A DNA stretch of 64,000 nt from Syntrophomonas sp. GTDB lineage: Bacteria; Bacillota; Syntrophomonadia; Syntrophomonadales; Syntrophomonadaceae. The notes beneath the pieces are model-generated. The model saw only the letters and a list, made by a program, of their open reading frames with translations. It was not told where the DNA came from and made no database searches. The stretch lies in NCBI GenBank assembly GCA_016841425.1, contig JAENZE010000011.1, positions 73,225-137,224 on the forward strand. The letters run 5' to 3'. Positions within the stretch are counted from its first letter, which is position 1, and the number at the start of each line of letters is the position of its first letter. The position numbers and the translations under genes were made by a program. This document shows, piece after piece, positions 25,823 to 34,351 of this stretch.

Positions 25823-27922
25823 ATGAAATATTTGCTGCAGGGACTTCATTGTGCTAATTGTGCTGCTAAAATCGAAAATCAAATAAACGAGATACCGGAC
25901 TTAAAAGATGTAAAAATAAATTTGGCTACTATGTCATTACAATTGGAACCTTCATATTTTAATCAGGTACAGGAAATTGCTGATAGAGTGGAACCTGGGG
26001 TCCGTCTGATACCTGTAGAAAAAAACGCCGTCAAGGTAGAAATGATGGATGTTTTTTATATCAGGAATGATTTTATCCGAATAGTCATCAGTGCGGTATT
26101 GCTGGGGGGAGCTCTGGTAGCAGCGCAAAATACCACTTACGCTTATATACCATATATATTTTATGCTGGTGCCTATTTGACAGCTGGATATCCTGTATTA
26201 AGCCGGGCTATTAACAATGTTTTTCGGGGACCAATATTTGATGAAAAATTCTTGATGGCTATAGCTACTATAGGTGCAATAGCAGTAAATGCCATAGGAG
26301 AAGCTGTTGGTGTCATGCTTTTCTATGGAGTAGGACAGATGTTTCAGGATCTGGCAGTTAACAGATCGCGGCGATCGATATCTGACCTAATGAATCTGCG
26401 TCCGGATTACGCCAATTTGCTGCAGGGCGGCAGGAGTGAAAGAGTAGATCCGGCTGCTATTATGGTTGGACAGGTAATTGAAGTTAAACCGGGTGAAAGG
26501 GTGCCCCTGGACGGTACGGTCATAGAAGGGAGTTCATATGTAGATAGTTCTGCTCTTACCGGGGAGTCTAAACCTCGCCGGGTTGAAGCGGGGATGGAAA
26601 TTCTCAGTGGAGTGATTAACAGCTCCGGACTGTTGAGGATTAAAGTCGATAGAGAATATGCCCAATCTTCAGTAGCCAAAATACTGGAACTGGTAGAGAA
26701 TGCCGCAGGGCGGAAAGCACCTGCTGAACTGTTTGTTGCCCGTTTCGCTGGCAGGTATACCCAGATAGTAGTAGCAGGGGCACTAATTACCGCTTTCTTG
26801 CCACCGCTGTTTATCCCCGGGGCAGAACTTAACGCCTGGATTTATCGGGCCCTTATTTTATTGGTTATTTCTTGTCCCTGTGCCCTGGTAGTTTCGATAC
26901 CCCTGGGTTATTTTGGAGGTATAGGAGCTGCATCCCGAGCTGGGATACTAGTCAAAGGAGCCAATGTGCTAGATGAATTAGTAAGTGTACACACGGTGGT
27001 ATTCGATAAAACCGGAACCCTCACCCGGGGGGTGTTCGAAGTAGCAGAAATCGAATGCTATAATGGCTTTTCAGAGCAGGAAGTGTTGGAATGGGCAGCG
27101 CTGGCCGAAATACATTCCAATCACCCTATAGCCAGGTCAATAAGAGAAGCTGGGATGGGCCAACTGGATCCAACCCTGGTTGAACAGTATGAAGAGATAA
27201 AGGGTATGGGAATAAAAGCACTTATAAAAGGTCAGCCGGTATTTATAGGAAGCAGCCGCCTTCTGGAAAGAGAAGGGGTAGAGTCCTATAAAATCTCGGA
27301 TAGGGGAAGCAGGGTTCATCTGGCAGTTAACGGCAAGTATGCGGGTTCTTTGTTGATATCCGATGAGATTAAAAAAGATGCAGCAGAAGCAATACAGCAG
27401 TTAAAAAAGCTTGGTGTGAGTCAAATTATAATGTTGAGCGGAGATGATAGAAAGACAGCGGAAACAGTGGGTGGCGAATTAGCTGTAGATCAGGTATATG
27501 CTGAACTTCTTCCTCAGGATAAAGTAGTAAAAATGGAAATTATTAAAGAATTCATTCCGAGTCAGCAGGGGAGACTGGTATTTGTAGGTGATGGCATAAA
27601 CGATGCCCCGGTTCTAGCTCAGGCTGATATTGGTGCGGCCATGGGTACCATGGGATCTGATGCCGCGATTGAAGCAGCTGATGTAGTGTTAATGGATGAC
27701 CACCTGGGTAAGCTGCCCCGTGCTATAACAATTGCACGGTTCACCCGGAAAATTATTATCCAGAACATTTTACTGGCCCTGGGTATAAAAGCTGCAGTTG
27801 TTATTTTGGGTTTACTTGGAATTGCCACCATGTGGGAAGCAGTGTTTGCTGATGTGGGAGCAGCCCTGCTGGCAGTTCTGAATTCGGTGCGAACTCTGCA
27901 GTTTGGGAGCCGCACTCCGTAG
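25823..27922 (+). CDS. cadA: Heavy-metal P1B-type ATPase (Cd/Zn/Pb exporter)
   Basis: A 699-residue P-type ATPase. The N-terminal metal-binding domain has GLHCANC (C10, C13). The membrane metal site is CPC (SCPCALVVSIPLG), the phosphorylation site DKTGTLT, the nucleotide-domain HP pair NHPIARS and the hinge GDGINDAPVLAQAD. The CPC motif and the CadC partner point to Cd2+/Zn2+/Pb2+ export. ATG 25823 is preferred because AAAGGAAAGAG precedes it; ATG 25793 has no ribosome site. It follows cadC by 198 bases without a terminator. Confidence 0.95.
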   Translation: MKYLLQGLHCANCAAKIENQINEIPDLKDVKINLATMSLQLEPSYFNQVQEIADRVEPGVRLIPVEKNAVKVEMMDVFYIRNDFIRIVISAVLLGGALVAAQNTTYAYIPYIFYAGAYLTAGYPVLSRAINNVFRGPIFDEKFLMAIATIGAIAVNAIGEAVGVMLFYGVGQMFQDLAVNRSRRSISDLMNLRPDYANLLQGGRSERVDPAAIMVGQVIEVKPGERVPLDGTVIEGSSYVDSSALTGESKPRRVEAGMEILSGVINSSGLLRIKVDREYAQSSVAKILELVENAAGRKAPAELFVARFAGRYTQIVVAGALITAFLPPLFIPGAELNAWIYRALILLVISCPCALVVSIPLGYFGGIGAASRAGILVKGANVLDELVSVHTVVFDKTGTLTRGVFEVAEIECYNGFSEQEVLEWAALAEIHSNHPIARSIREAGMGQLDPTLVEQYEEIKGMGIKALIKGQPVFIGSSRLLEREGVESYKISDRGSRVHLAVNGKYAGSLLISDEIKKDAAEAIQQLKKLGVSQIIMLSGDDRKTAETVGGELAVDQVYAELLPQDKVVKMEIIKEFIPSQQGRLVFVGDGINDAPVLAQADIGAAMGTMGSDAAIEAADVVLMDDHLGKLPRAITIARFTRKIIIQNILLALGIKAAVVILGLLGIATMWEAVFADVGAALLAVLNSVRTLQFGSRTP

Positions 27923-28065
27923 AAGAGGGATAGGTTAATTTCTTTAGGGGCAGATAAAACTCAGTTCTATTTCTAACCGAGATGCCAAATTATGACATAT
28001 TCCTGGGAAGTTTTAGTTTATCGTAATAAATGAAGACTATTTGTAAATCCGAGGAGGCAGCATCG

Positions 28066-30168
28066 GTGGAAAATATAAATGAACTGGATAATCAATTTTC
28101 GCATGAATGGACTGACCTGAGTATGAAAGCAGGTTATAAGCGGAAAGAGCAGGATATATATATCGAGGAATGGCTGCTGCCTTATAATAATAAATCAGCA
28201 GGAAAACCAGAATCCAGGGAGAATCCTTGCTCAGGAAAAAAATATCGTTTTGCCGACCTGGTAGATATATCCTTGATAGATAAGCTATTACATGGATGTT
28301 ACTCAATTACGGGAGTGACCAATGCCCTTCTTGATATAGATAATAAAATCCTGAGCGCGGTGGGTTGGCAGGATATTTGTATTAAGTTCCATAGGGCCTC
28401 TCCGTATACAGAAAAACGGTGCCGGCAGAGTGACAGTTACATATTCGACCATTTATGTGTTGGATCTTATGTTGGGTATAAATGCAGGAACGGACTGGTA
28501 GACTATGCTGTTCCCATTATTGTTGAAGATCAGCATCTGGCTACTATTTATGCCGGGCAGTGTCTCCATGAACCCCCGGATAAGGAATATTTTCGCCAGC
28601 AAGCCAGAGAGAATGAATTTGATGAGATAGAATACATGAAGGCACTTGACCAGGTACCAATTATTTCTAAAGAGCATATGGAAAATATCATGAATTTCTA
28701 TTCCCAACTGGTTCAAGTTATCGCAACTATGGGTCTGGAAAGGAGACGGCAGATAGAAGCAGCTGAAGGCAAATTTGTCAAAGCATTTCACTGCAGTCCC
28801 GACCCAATTACTATTACTACACTGGAAGAAGGTCGTTACGTTGAAGTGAATGATGCCTGGGTAGAGAGAACAGGTTTTGCACGGCATGAGGCAGTAGGGC
28901 ACACCGGGGGAGAATTAGGTATTTGGCTGAGTCCGTATAAAAGGGAACTGCTGACAAAAAGTATTTGTAAAAGTGGAAGTGTACAATGCATAGAGACTAA
29001 CTTTCGAACCAGGTCGGGAGAAATAAGGAATTATCTGATATCAGCCGACATATTAAACATTGACCAAACCAGCTATCTATTGTGCATACATAAAGATATT
29101 ACAGAACGTAAGCAGATGGAAGAGAAACTGCGTTTGTCTGAAGAGTGCTTCTCCAAAGCCTTTAATGCCAGTCCTATTATCATGTGTATTACCACTCTAG
29201 AGGGAGAGGGTACGGTTATCGATGTTAACGATCAGTTTTGCCGGGTGCTGGGTTTCACCCGTGAAGAGGTACTGGGCAAAAACTCATTGGACGCAGGATT
29301 TTGGCTGGATGTCAGTGAACGCCTATTGGTCACCATCATGATTAAAAAGAAGCAGTCGGTAAGGGATATGGAAATACAATTTGTCACCAAAAGCGGAGAA
29401 TTACGAATGGGACTATATTCAGCAGAAAGAATTGATATAGCTGGACAGGCCTGTATACTAAGCCTTTTAATTGATATTACCGAAAGGAGACAGATGGAGA
29501 TAGAAATGAACCGTCTGGACCGCCTTAACCTGGTTGGAGAAATGGCTGCCAGTATTGGTCATGAAATAAGAAATCCCATGACCACGGTAAGGGGCTTTCT
29601 TCAGATGTTACAGGGCAAAAATAATTACCTGGATGATAGTGAAACCCTGGAACTTATGATTGATGAGCTTGACAGGGCTAACGCAATAATCACAGAATTT
29701 TTATCTCTGGCCAAACACAAACTGGTTAAACTGGAAGATACTGACCTTAACCTGATAATAAGGCATATGATGCCTCTTTTGCAAGTGCATGCCTTGCCCC
29801 AGGATAAACTGGTGCAGCTCCAACTGGCCGATTCTGCCAGGGTACTGGCAGATGAAAAGGAGATACGTCAGTTATTGCTCAACCTGGTTCGTAATGGGTT
29901 GGAAGCCATGCCTCCGGGGGGGGTATTAACCATAAGGACTGTCAGGGAAGGGCAGTACATAGTATTAGCCATTGAGGATCAAGGTCCAGGAATTGCCCCT
30001 CAAATCTTGGAGAAAATAGGAACTCCTTTCTTCAGCACCAAAGAGAATGGAACCGGCCTGGGGCTAGCGGTATGCTATGGCATAGCCAGGCGGCATAACG
30101 CATCTATCGATATAGAGACTAGTTCAGAGGGGACCACTTTCCAAATCAGGTTTAACAGCATGCTATAA
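28066..30168 (+). CDS. PocR-domain sensor histidine kinase with two PAS domains
   Basis: A 700-residue soluble kinase. About 55-235 is a PocR ligand-binding domain (DLVDISLIDKLLHGCYSITG, then cysteines in the KRCRQSD, HLCVG and YKCRNGL segments). About 245-360 and 365-485 are two PAS domains. The phospho-acceptor is H499 in GHEIRNPMTT, and the C-terminal HATPase ends with the G2 box GTGLGLAV. PocR domains bind small organic ligands or metals. GTG 28066 has GAGGAGG 8 bases upstream; ATG 28030 is in frame but has no site. No response regulator is adjacent, so it is an orphan kinase. Confidence 0.92.
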   Translation: MENINELDNQFSHEWTDLSMKAGYKRKEQDIYIEEWLLPYNNKSAGKPESRENPCSGKKYRFADLVDISLIDKLLHGCYSITGVTNALLDIDNKILSAVGWQDICIKFHRASPYTEKRCRQSDSYIFDHLCVGSYVGYKCRNGLVDYAVPIIVEDQHLATIYAGQCLHEPPDKEYFRQQARENEFDEIEYMKALDQVPIISKEHMENIMNFYSQLVQVIATMGLERRRQIEAAEGKFVKAFHCSPDPITITTLEEGRYVEVNDAWVERTGFARHEAVGHTGGELGIWLSPYKRELLTKSICKSGSVQCIETNFRTRSGEIRNYLISADILNIDQTSYLLCIHKDITERKQMEEKLRLSEECFSKAFNASPIIMCITTLEGEGTVIDVNDQFCRVLGFTREEVLGKNSLDAGFWLDVSERLLVTIMIKKKQSVRDMEIQFVTKSGELRMGLYSAERIDIAGQACILSLLIDITERRQMEIEMNRLDRLNLVGEMAASIGHEIRNPMTTVRGFLQMLQGKNNYLDDSETLELMIDELDRANAIITEFLSLAKHKLVKLEDTDLNLIIRHMMPLLQVHALPQDKLVQLQLADSARVLADEKEIRQLLLNLVRNGLEAMPPGGVLTIRTVREGQYIVLAIEDQGPGIAPQILEKIGTPFFSTKENGTGLGLAVCYGIARRHNASIDIETSSEGTTFQIRFNSML

Positions 30169-30181
30169 AATGTTTTCCTTA

Positions 30182-31549
30182 TTAGTTTGCTTCCGGGTCT
30201 ATCTGCTGCTGCTTGGGACTTAATTTGTTCAAATGTCTGAAAAGTACTACCGCAGTTACCATGGAAGCAGTAAAATCCGATACCGGAGAAGACAGCCAGA
30301 TACCGTCCAGGTGAAAGAAATGCGGAAAAATAAGCAGCATCGGGATCAGAAAGATAACTTGCCGCAGCATATTAAGAAACATCGATGTGAGACCCTGCCC
30401 GATGGCCTGAAAGAAATTAGCACTAATGATTTGAAACCCAATTACCGGCATACATAACAGGAAAATCCTTATACCATGGGTTCCGAGTTGAACCAGTTCC
30501 TTTTCCGAAGTAAATGCCGCCATGATTGGTCCCGCAAAAGCCTGAATCGAAACGAATCCCAGCGATACGATGAAGGTGGCATATAAAATGGCCAGCTTAA
30601 GGGACTCTTTTACCCGAGCAAAATTTTCAGCACCATAGTTAAAACCGACAATTGGCTGCAGACCCTGGCTGATACCGATCACCGGCATAAGAGTAAACAT
30701 GGTGATGGTATAGATGATGCCGAAAGCGCCTATGGCTGAATCACCGCCATACTCAGCCAAACCCTGATTGAAAAGGATGACTATAAAACTGGATACCAGC
30801 TGCATAGCAAAGGGAGCTATACCGATACTTATGATGCTCAGGATTATTGGTTTGCTTAGACGCAGGCTTTTCATACGCAGCTTGACTACACTGGCCGGGC
30901 TGAGAAAATGCCTGATAACCAGGGAGGCCGAAACGGCCTGGGAGATGACGGTTGCTACAGCAGTACCCGGCATTCCCAGCCCTAAAATATAGACGAAAAC
31001 GAAATCCAGCACCACATTTAAACCGGCATTGATCAGCATGATATTCATAGATATACGCGGATTACCTTCAGAACGGATGGTAGCACCTAAGCCAAAGGCT
31101 ATATGCTGAAAAACTGATCCCAACAGAATGATGCTGATAAACTGCCGCCCGTAAGGAAGTATATCCGGACTAGCTCCAAAAGCCGTCAGGAGCTCATCCA
31201 GCCAGAACAGCAATACTCCCGATACGACTATAGCAATTATTAACAAGAGGAAAAGGGCATTACCCAGAATATGTTCGGCTTCCTCATAACGTTTTTGACC
31301 CAGGCGAATGGAGATCATCGCCCCAGCCCCAATTCCAACCAGCATACCGAAGGCCATGACGATCAAAGAAATGGGCATGGTAACTGACATCCCTGAAATA
31401 GCGTCCGCACCTACCACGTTCCCCACAAACAGCCGATTGATTATCATATATGACGAGTTGGCCAGCATCCCGATGATGGCCGGCAAAGAAAACTGCCAGA
31501 GCAGATGGTTTATTTTTTTCTCTCCTAATTGTAGGGCTCTTTCATCCAT
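30182..31549 (-). CDS. MATE-family multidrug/Na+ efflux transporter
   Basis: A 455-residue, 12-helix MATE protein (LLWQFSLPAIIGMLANSSYMI at the N-terminus read in two pieces, VGIGAGAMISIRLGQ, and QGLQPIVGFNYGA in the second half). Typical length for the family. It exports cationic drugs or metabolites using Na+ or H+. GAGGT lies 6 bases upstream of the ATG. Convergent with the PocR kinase and probably independent. Confidence 0.94.
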   Translation of the reverse strand: MDERALQLGEKKINHLLWQFSLPAIIGMLANSSYMIINRLFVGNVVGADAISGMSVTMPISLIVMAFGMLVGIGAGAMISIRLGQKRYEEAEHILGNALFLLLIIAIVVSGVLLFWLDELLTAFGASPDILPYGRQFISIILLGSVFQHIAFGLGATIRSEGNPRISMNIMLINAGLNVVLDFVFVYILGLGMPGTAVATVISQAVSASLVIRHFLSPASVVKLRMKSLRLSKPIILSIISIGIAPFAMQLVSSFIVILFNQGLAEYGGDSAIGAFGIIYTITMFTLMPVIGISQGLQPIVGFNYGAENFARVKESLKLAILYATFIVSLGFVSIQAFAGPIMAAFTSEKELVQLGTHGIRIFLLCMPVIGFQIISANFFQAIGQGLTSMFLNMLRQVIFLIPMLLIFPHFFHLDGIWLSSPVSDFTASMVTAVVLFRHLNKLSPKQQQIDPEAN

Positions 31550-31759
31550 TATTCTACCTCGTCTAAAATCCCGGTTTATGATTCATTTAATAATATTATA
31601 AGAACCGCTCTTAAGGGCCAGCACATTAAACCCAAGTATGAATCACCATTTGAAATTGTACCACTAATAAAAATTTAATAACAGAAAAATTAAGGAGGCT
31701 GGCCTTAGTCGAATTACCCTGTAGAAAACAACTATTGTTAATGAATTATGGAGGGAGAA

Positions 31760-31954
31760 TTATGAAAAACTCTCCCCCCATTTGGATAATTGCTCATTTC
31801 TTGGTCCCAAAATCTCTTGGCCCGTTAGACCACCAGGTTTAGTGTGTTTACTATTACGGTTACAGCTTGAGCGCGGGTGGACCATCCTTTTGTTATGAAA
31901 TGCTATCTTCGTAACCGCACATTATTTTATCTCGAATAGCAACACAAACGGCAT
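31760..31954 (-). pseudogene. Interrupted small ORF with one in-frame TAA
   Basis: On the minus strand AGGAGG precedes ATG 31954, which reads ten codons (MPFVLLFEIK) to TAA. The same frame then continues for 53 codons to a second TAA, with protein-like composition (TKPGGLTGQEILGPRNEQ, SKWGES). This looks like a small gene with one stop mutation, or two overlapping short frames. I recognise no family. Confidence 0.3.
31762..31842 (+). CDS. Possible 26-residue peptide
   Basis: ATG with GGAGGGAG 6 bases upstream opens a 26-codon frame (MKNSPPIWIIAHFLVPKSLG and six more residues). The ribosome site itself sits in an imperfect stem with the CTCTCCCCCCAT that follows. The frame overlaps, on the opposite strand, the interrupted ORF at 31760-31954; at most one of the two is likely to be coding. 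Confidence 0.25.
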   Translation: MKNSPPIWIIAHFLVPKSLGPLDHQV

Positions 31955-32093
31955 TTTGCGCCCTTGCCTCCTCTACAAAAAGAAATCCCCTGCTTTGCGC
32001 AAAGGAAGCTCAATGCAAGGCTGATTTATAATCCTGCCTGTTCGCTATAATATTTTCACTCTAGCTCTTTTCTAAACTCTCGTCAGGGTGTCG

Positions 32094-32111
32094 ATAAAAG
32101 TTGGCACCCTG
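32094..32111 (-). terminator. Possible stem-loop after the 45-residue gene
   Basis: CAGGGTG (32094-32100) and CACCCTG (32105-32111 region) form a 7-bp stem about 25 bases beyond the stop codon of the small gene. There is no proper T-run, so it is a weak terminator candidate. Confidence 0.3.
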
Positions 32112-32135
32112 CCAGAGCGAGCCTAAAAAGGGATC

Positions 32136-32273
32136 CTATTTTTGCTTTTTCCACTTTTTATAAACGTCATCAGGTAGGGGCATATAGAAGTCAATGGCCC
32201 CGCATGGATTCTCGATTGAACAAATATCCTCGTTCGTATCGGAACTAGCCTTTGCTCTTTTTTCGTTTTTCAT
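32136..32273 (-). CDS. 45-residue small protein with strong expression signals
   Basis: A 45-residue charged protein: MKNEKRAKASSDTNEDICS at the start, then ENPCGAIDFYMPLPDDVY, ending in the lysine-rich KKWKKQK. Two cysteines (C18, C24), no membrane segment. AGGAGGTGATT, an almost full anti-Shine-Dalgarno match, lies 7 bases before the ATG, and a TTGACT/GATAAA promoter lies 53-81 bases upstream. It is a solitary gene between non-coding stretches. I do not recognise the family; the expression signals are the main evidence that it is real. Confidence 0.6.
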   Translation of the reverse strand: MKNEKRAKASSDTNEDICSIENPCGAIDFYMPLPDDVYKKWKKQK

Positions 32274-32325
32274 CAAAAAATCACCTCCTAATAAGTTCTA
32301 TTGTTATTTTGTCCGCGTATTGCTT

Positions 32326-32354
32326 TTTATCTCGTCCAGTTTCTGTAAAGTCAA
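32326..32354 (-). promoter_or_regulatory. Promoter of the 45-residue gene
   Basis: On the minus strand TTGACT (32349-32354) is followed after exactly 17 bases by GATAAA (32326-32331). It points at the small gene that starts at 32273. Confidence 0.6.
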
Positions 32355-32453
32355 CGAGATAACCCTTCCAGAACATATTAGAAATTACTGCCCGACCCAC
32401 AGTTCAAGGGAGAAATGGTGCTAAAGAGGGGCAGGAAATTTCGGGTATTATGA

Positions 32454-33002
32454 TTACTGCTGTTGTTGGATAATGGCTTTTTCAATTCTTTCCAGTCGCT
32501 CTTCTATCACGTGGTAGGGACTGGAGAAAATACCGCTCTCATTGTCGAAGAGGCGATTATCAAATATCCTTTCGAAAGTGAACGAGTTGTTAAACTGGTC
32601 GTCATAGCTGACGGTGATTATCCGGCTGGATCTTAGCATCCTTGAGTATTCATCTTTAGATGCAATCTGACATCTTTCACGAAACTGCTGTTCTGGAGTC
32701 AGAGATTCTACGCTGATTTGCTTGAATTGAAGATTTCCCAACTCAATAGGTGGATCGATGCTCACAGTTATATTTTTAGCTATACCTGCGCCGGTATTTG
32801 TTGCCAGCAGATAAAGCCACTCTCCTTTAACCTCCAGATCAGCAATTATATTAGGCTGTACCCTGCATTGCACATTGGTTTTTACCAGCTTGAAAGCGAT
32901 AGTAACATAACCTAAAGCAGCCACAGCCGCAATGACTGAGGCCAGCAGTGCATAAAGAGCATTATATTTTAGAAGATGATTGATAAAATTGCTAAACTCC
33001 AT
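32454..33002 (-). CDS. Hypothetical membrane-anchored protein
   Basis: A 182-residue protein with one N-terminal membrane helix (about 15-38, YALLASVIAAVAALGYVTI), followed by a beta-rich soluble part (about 55-150) and a short coiled helix at the end (EERLERIEKAIIQQQQ). The layout resembles small bacterial proteins with an extracytoplasmic or cytoplasmic beta-sandwich after one helix; I cannot name the family. GGAGTGG lies just before ATG 33002; the frame extends 8 codons further without a better site. Confidence 0.65.
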   Translation of the reverse strand: MEFSNFINHLLKYNALYALLASVIAAVAALGYVTIAFKLVKTNVQCRVQPNIIADLEVKGEWLYLLATNTGAGIAKNITVSIDPPIELGNLQFKQISVESLTPEQQFRERCQIASKDEYSRMLRSSRIITVSYDDQFNNSFTFERIFDNRLFDNESGIFSSPYHVIEERLERIEKAIIQQQQ

Positions 33003-33103
33003 GTTACCACTCCAAATTATTATCACTTTGGCAAGATATTACCGCCAGCTAGTCCGGGGAGGAGTTTATAATATAATTGGCTTTTCCTAATCCTTGTATA
33101 CTA

Positions 33104-33129
33104 AACCCAAGGGGACGGTTCTTCCGGTT
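33104..33129. repeat. REP-type repeat, left flank of transposase relic
   Basis: AACCCAAGGGGACGGTTCTT and on to CCGGTT. It is the inverted counterpart of 33534-33558 with few mismatches and shares the GGGGACGGTTC core of the other REP copies in this window. Confidence 0.8.
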
Positions 33130-33174
33130 GCGTGATCTTCTGATTCTGTTATTGTATATCAGAGGTGATTTGAT

Positions 33175-33517
33175 ATGTGAAGAACTGTAGGAAAGCGGAG
33201 CGTATTGGTATAATTGGAAATATCAATGATGCGGGCGTTTATTTCAGGACAGATACGAAAGTGAAGCTGTTGAAGATGATAAATATTTTTTAACTGTCTT
33301 AAATAATATACACCGAAACCCTTTAACGGCTGGAATCATAAAGGATATTGCTGAGTACAAATGGAGTGAAAATACAGGAAATAGTAAAATGATTGATACA
33401 GATTTTGCACTGAAGCTGTTTAATGACAACAAGGAAAAAGCAAAAGATGAGGGGCTGTCAACAAGACAGTTGGCGCGATCAACAGGAATTAGCAGAAGTA
33501 TTATTTTGAAGGCGTAA
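33175..33517 (+). pseudogene. Decayed REP-associated (Y1_Tnp/RAYT-type) transposase
   Basis: From 33233 to 33517 the frame reads RLFQDRYESEAVEDDKYFL, then NNIHRNPLTAGIIKDIAEYKW and a C-terminal helix-turn-helix STRQLARSTGISRSIILKA, which is the classic C-terminal part of Y1 transposases (GHLFQDRY, YIHRNPVKAG). The catalytic tyrosine/HUH middle part is missing. Upstream, AGAGGTGAT and ATG 33175, now followed by TGA, read R-T-V and R-K-A like a RAYT N-terminus, then the frame shifts. So it has a stop, a large internal deletion and a frameshift. It is flanked by inverted REP copies. Confidence 0.8.
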
Positions 33518-33533
33518 TCCATAACCAGTTTCA

Positions 33534-33558
33534 AACCGCAAGAACCGTCCCCTTGGTT
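33534..33558. repeat. REP-type repeat, right flank of transposase relic
   Basis: AACCGCAAGAACCGTCCCCT and on to TGGTT. It is an inverted copy of 33104-33129. Its end supplies the stop codon of the minus-strand receiver-domain gene. Confidence 0.8.
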
Positions 33559-33946
33559 ACCCATCTCGCAAACATACTAATCCCGCTTCGATTGAAAGCT
33601 CGACCGCATTGGCAATCTGTACTGCGGGAAGAACAGTAGGAAGACAGGCGGTTACTTTTAGATCAAACATATTACATATATCAATATGCGCTGGATTATC
33701 GCTTAATATGAACAGGTCGGATGATGGACAGCAGAAGCGCAGCTCCTTTAACCTGGATGAATATTTTTTATGCTCATCTAACTTCCATATTACAATATCA
33801 GGCTGTAAAATACTGGCTTCGAATATAAGGTTATCTGATGGCACATCACCTATCACCTCATATGAGACCATGTTTTCGAAAGCCGCTATAAGATTATTAG
33901 CATATAAAAGGCTATCGCTGCATAAAAGAATTTTCCATGGTTTCAA
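33557..33946 (-). CDS. Truncated response-regulator receiver domain
   Basis: A 129-residue protein resembling the receiver domain of a NarL/LuxR-type response regulator (WKILLCSDSLLYANNLIAAF at the start, LQPDIVIWKLDE at the usual phosphorylation strand, ACLPTVLPAVQIANAVELSI at the end). The usual phospho-aspartate region reads DIVIWKLDE, so the site is altered. The frame stops inside the REP repeat and there is no DNA-binding domain, so the gene was probably cut short by that insertion. TTG 33946 has GGGGTGAT 5 bases upstream; GTG 33955 overlaps the ribosome site. Confidence 0.6.
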   Translation of the reverse strand: MKPWKILLCSDSLLYANNLIAAFENMVSYEVIGDVPSDNLIFEASILQPDIVIWKLDEHKKYSSRLKELRFCCPSSDLFILSDNPAHIDICNMFDLKVTACLPTVLPAVQIANAVELSIEAGLVCLRDG

Positions 33947-33955
33947 AAATATCAC

Positions 33956-34351
33956 CCCGCCAGTTCTGAATCAAACTAAAAACAATTTATTCATCTCTCT
34001 ATAAAATGCGTAAATCAGAGCATAAAAAATGGGGTCAGACTCGCATTATTTTATTTAACGCGGATATTTCTTGGTCAGATATTTAAGGGGCTCAGGGCCT
34101 GAAGATATCATCAGGGCATAAAAGCATACCATATGTACAGTTAAATAGTTATAATAACAATTAGTGAATGATTAGCAAATTATGCATTTATTGGCTCTAT
34201 ATTAAGCGGATAATTAGAGTTTAAGATATAGAAACAGACTTCAATTGACGATAACTAACAAGGGATGTCTATCTCTTACAACTAAACAGGTTATGCCTGA
34301 AGAGCAGAAACGAAGCTCTAAAGATTATATAACAAAGAAGGGACATGATAT
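33956..34351. other. Intergenic stretch with a GGGGTCAGACTCG half-repeat
   Basis: About 395 AT-rich bases between the receiver gene and the divergent GGDEF gene. TGGGGTCAGACTCG at 34030-34043 matches the core of another palindrome family that is commonly associated with Y1 transposases, here as a single half-site. A stem AGAGC/GCTCT lies near 34302-34320. No c-di-GMP aptamer signature seen. Confidence 0.4.

Larger units (their letters stand above)
31550..32453. other. 900-base region with only very small ORFs
   Basis: Between MATE and the 182-residue hypothetical gene there is no long reading frame. What I see is the 26-codon ORF, the interrupted minus-strand ORF, the 45-residue gene with its promoter, and a TATAAT without a good -35 at 32046-32051. 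It looks like a decayed stretch or a cluster of micro-genes. Confidence 0.5.

Noticed and set aside
33244-33564. 106-codon minus-strand frame
   Set aside because: It is antisense to the transposase relic, whose plus-strand frame gives clear family motifs.
33956-34351. c-di-GMP riboswitch before the diguanylate cyclase
   Set aside because: No GEMM-type conserved bases were found; the only stem is short.
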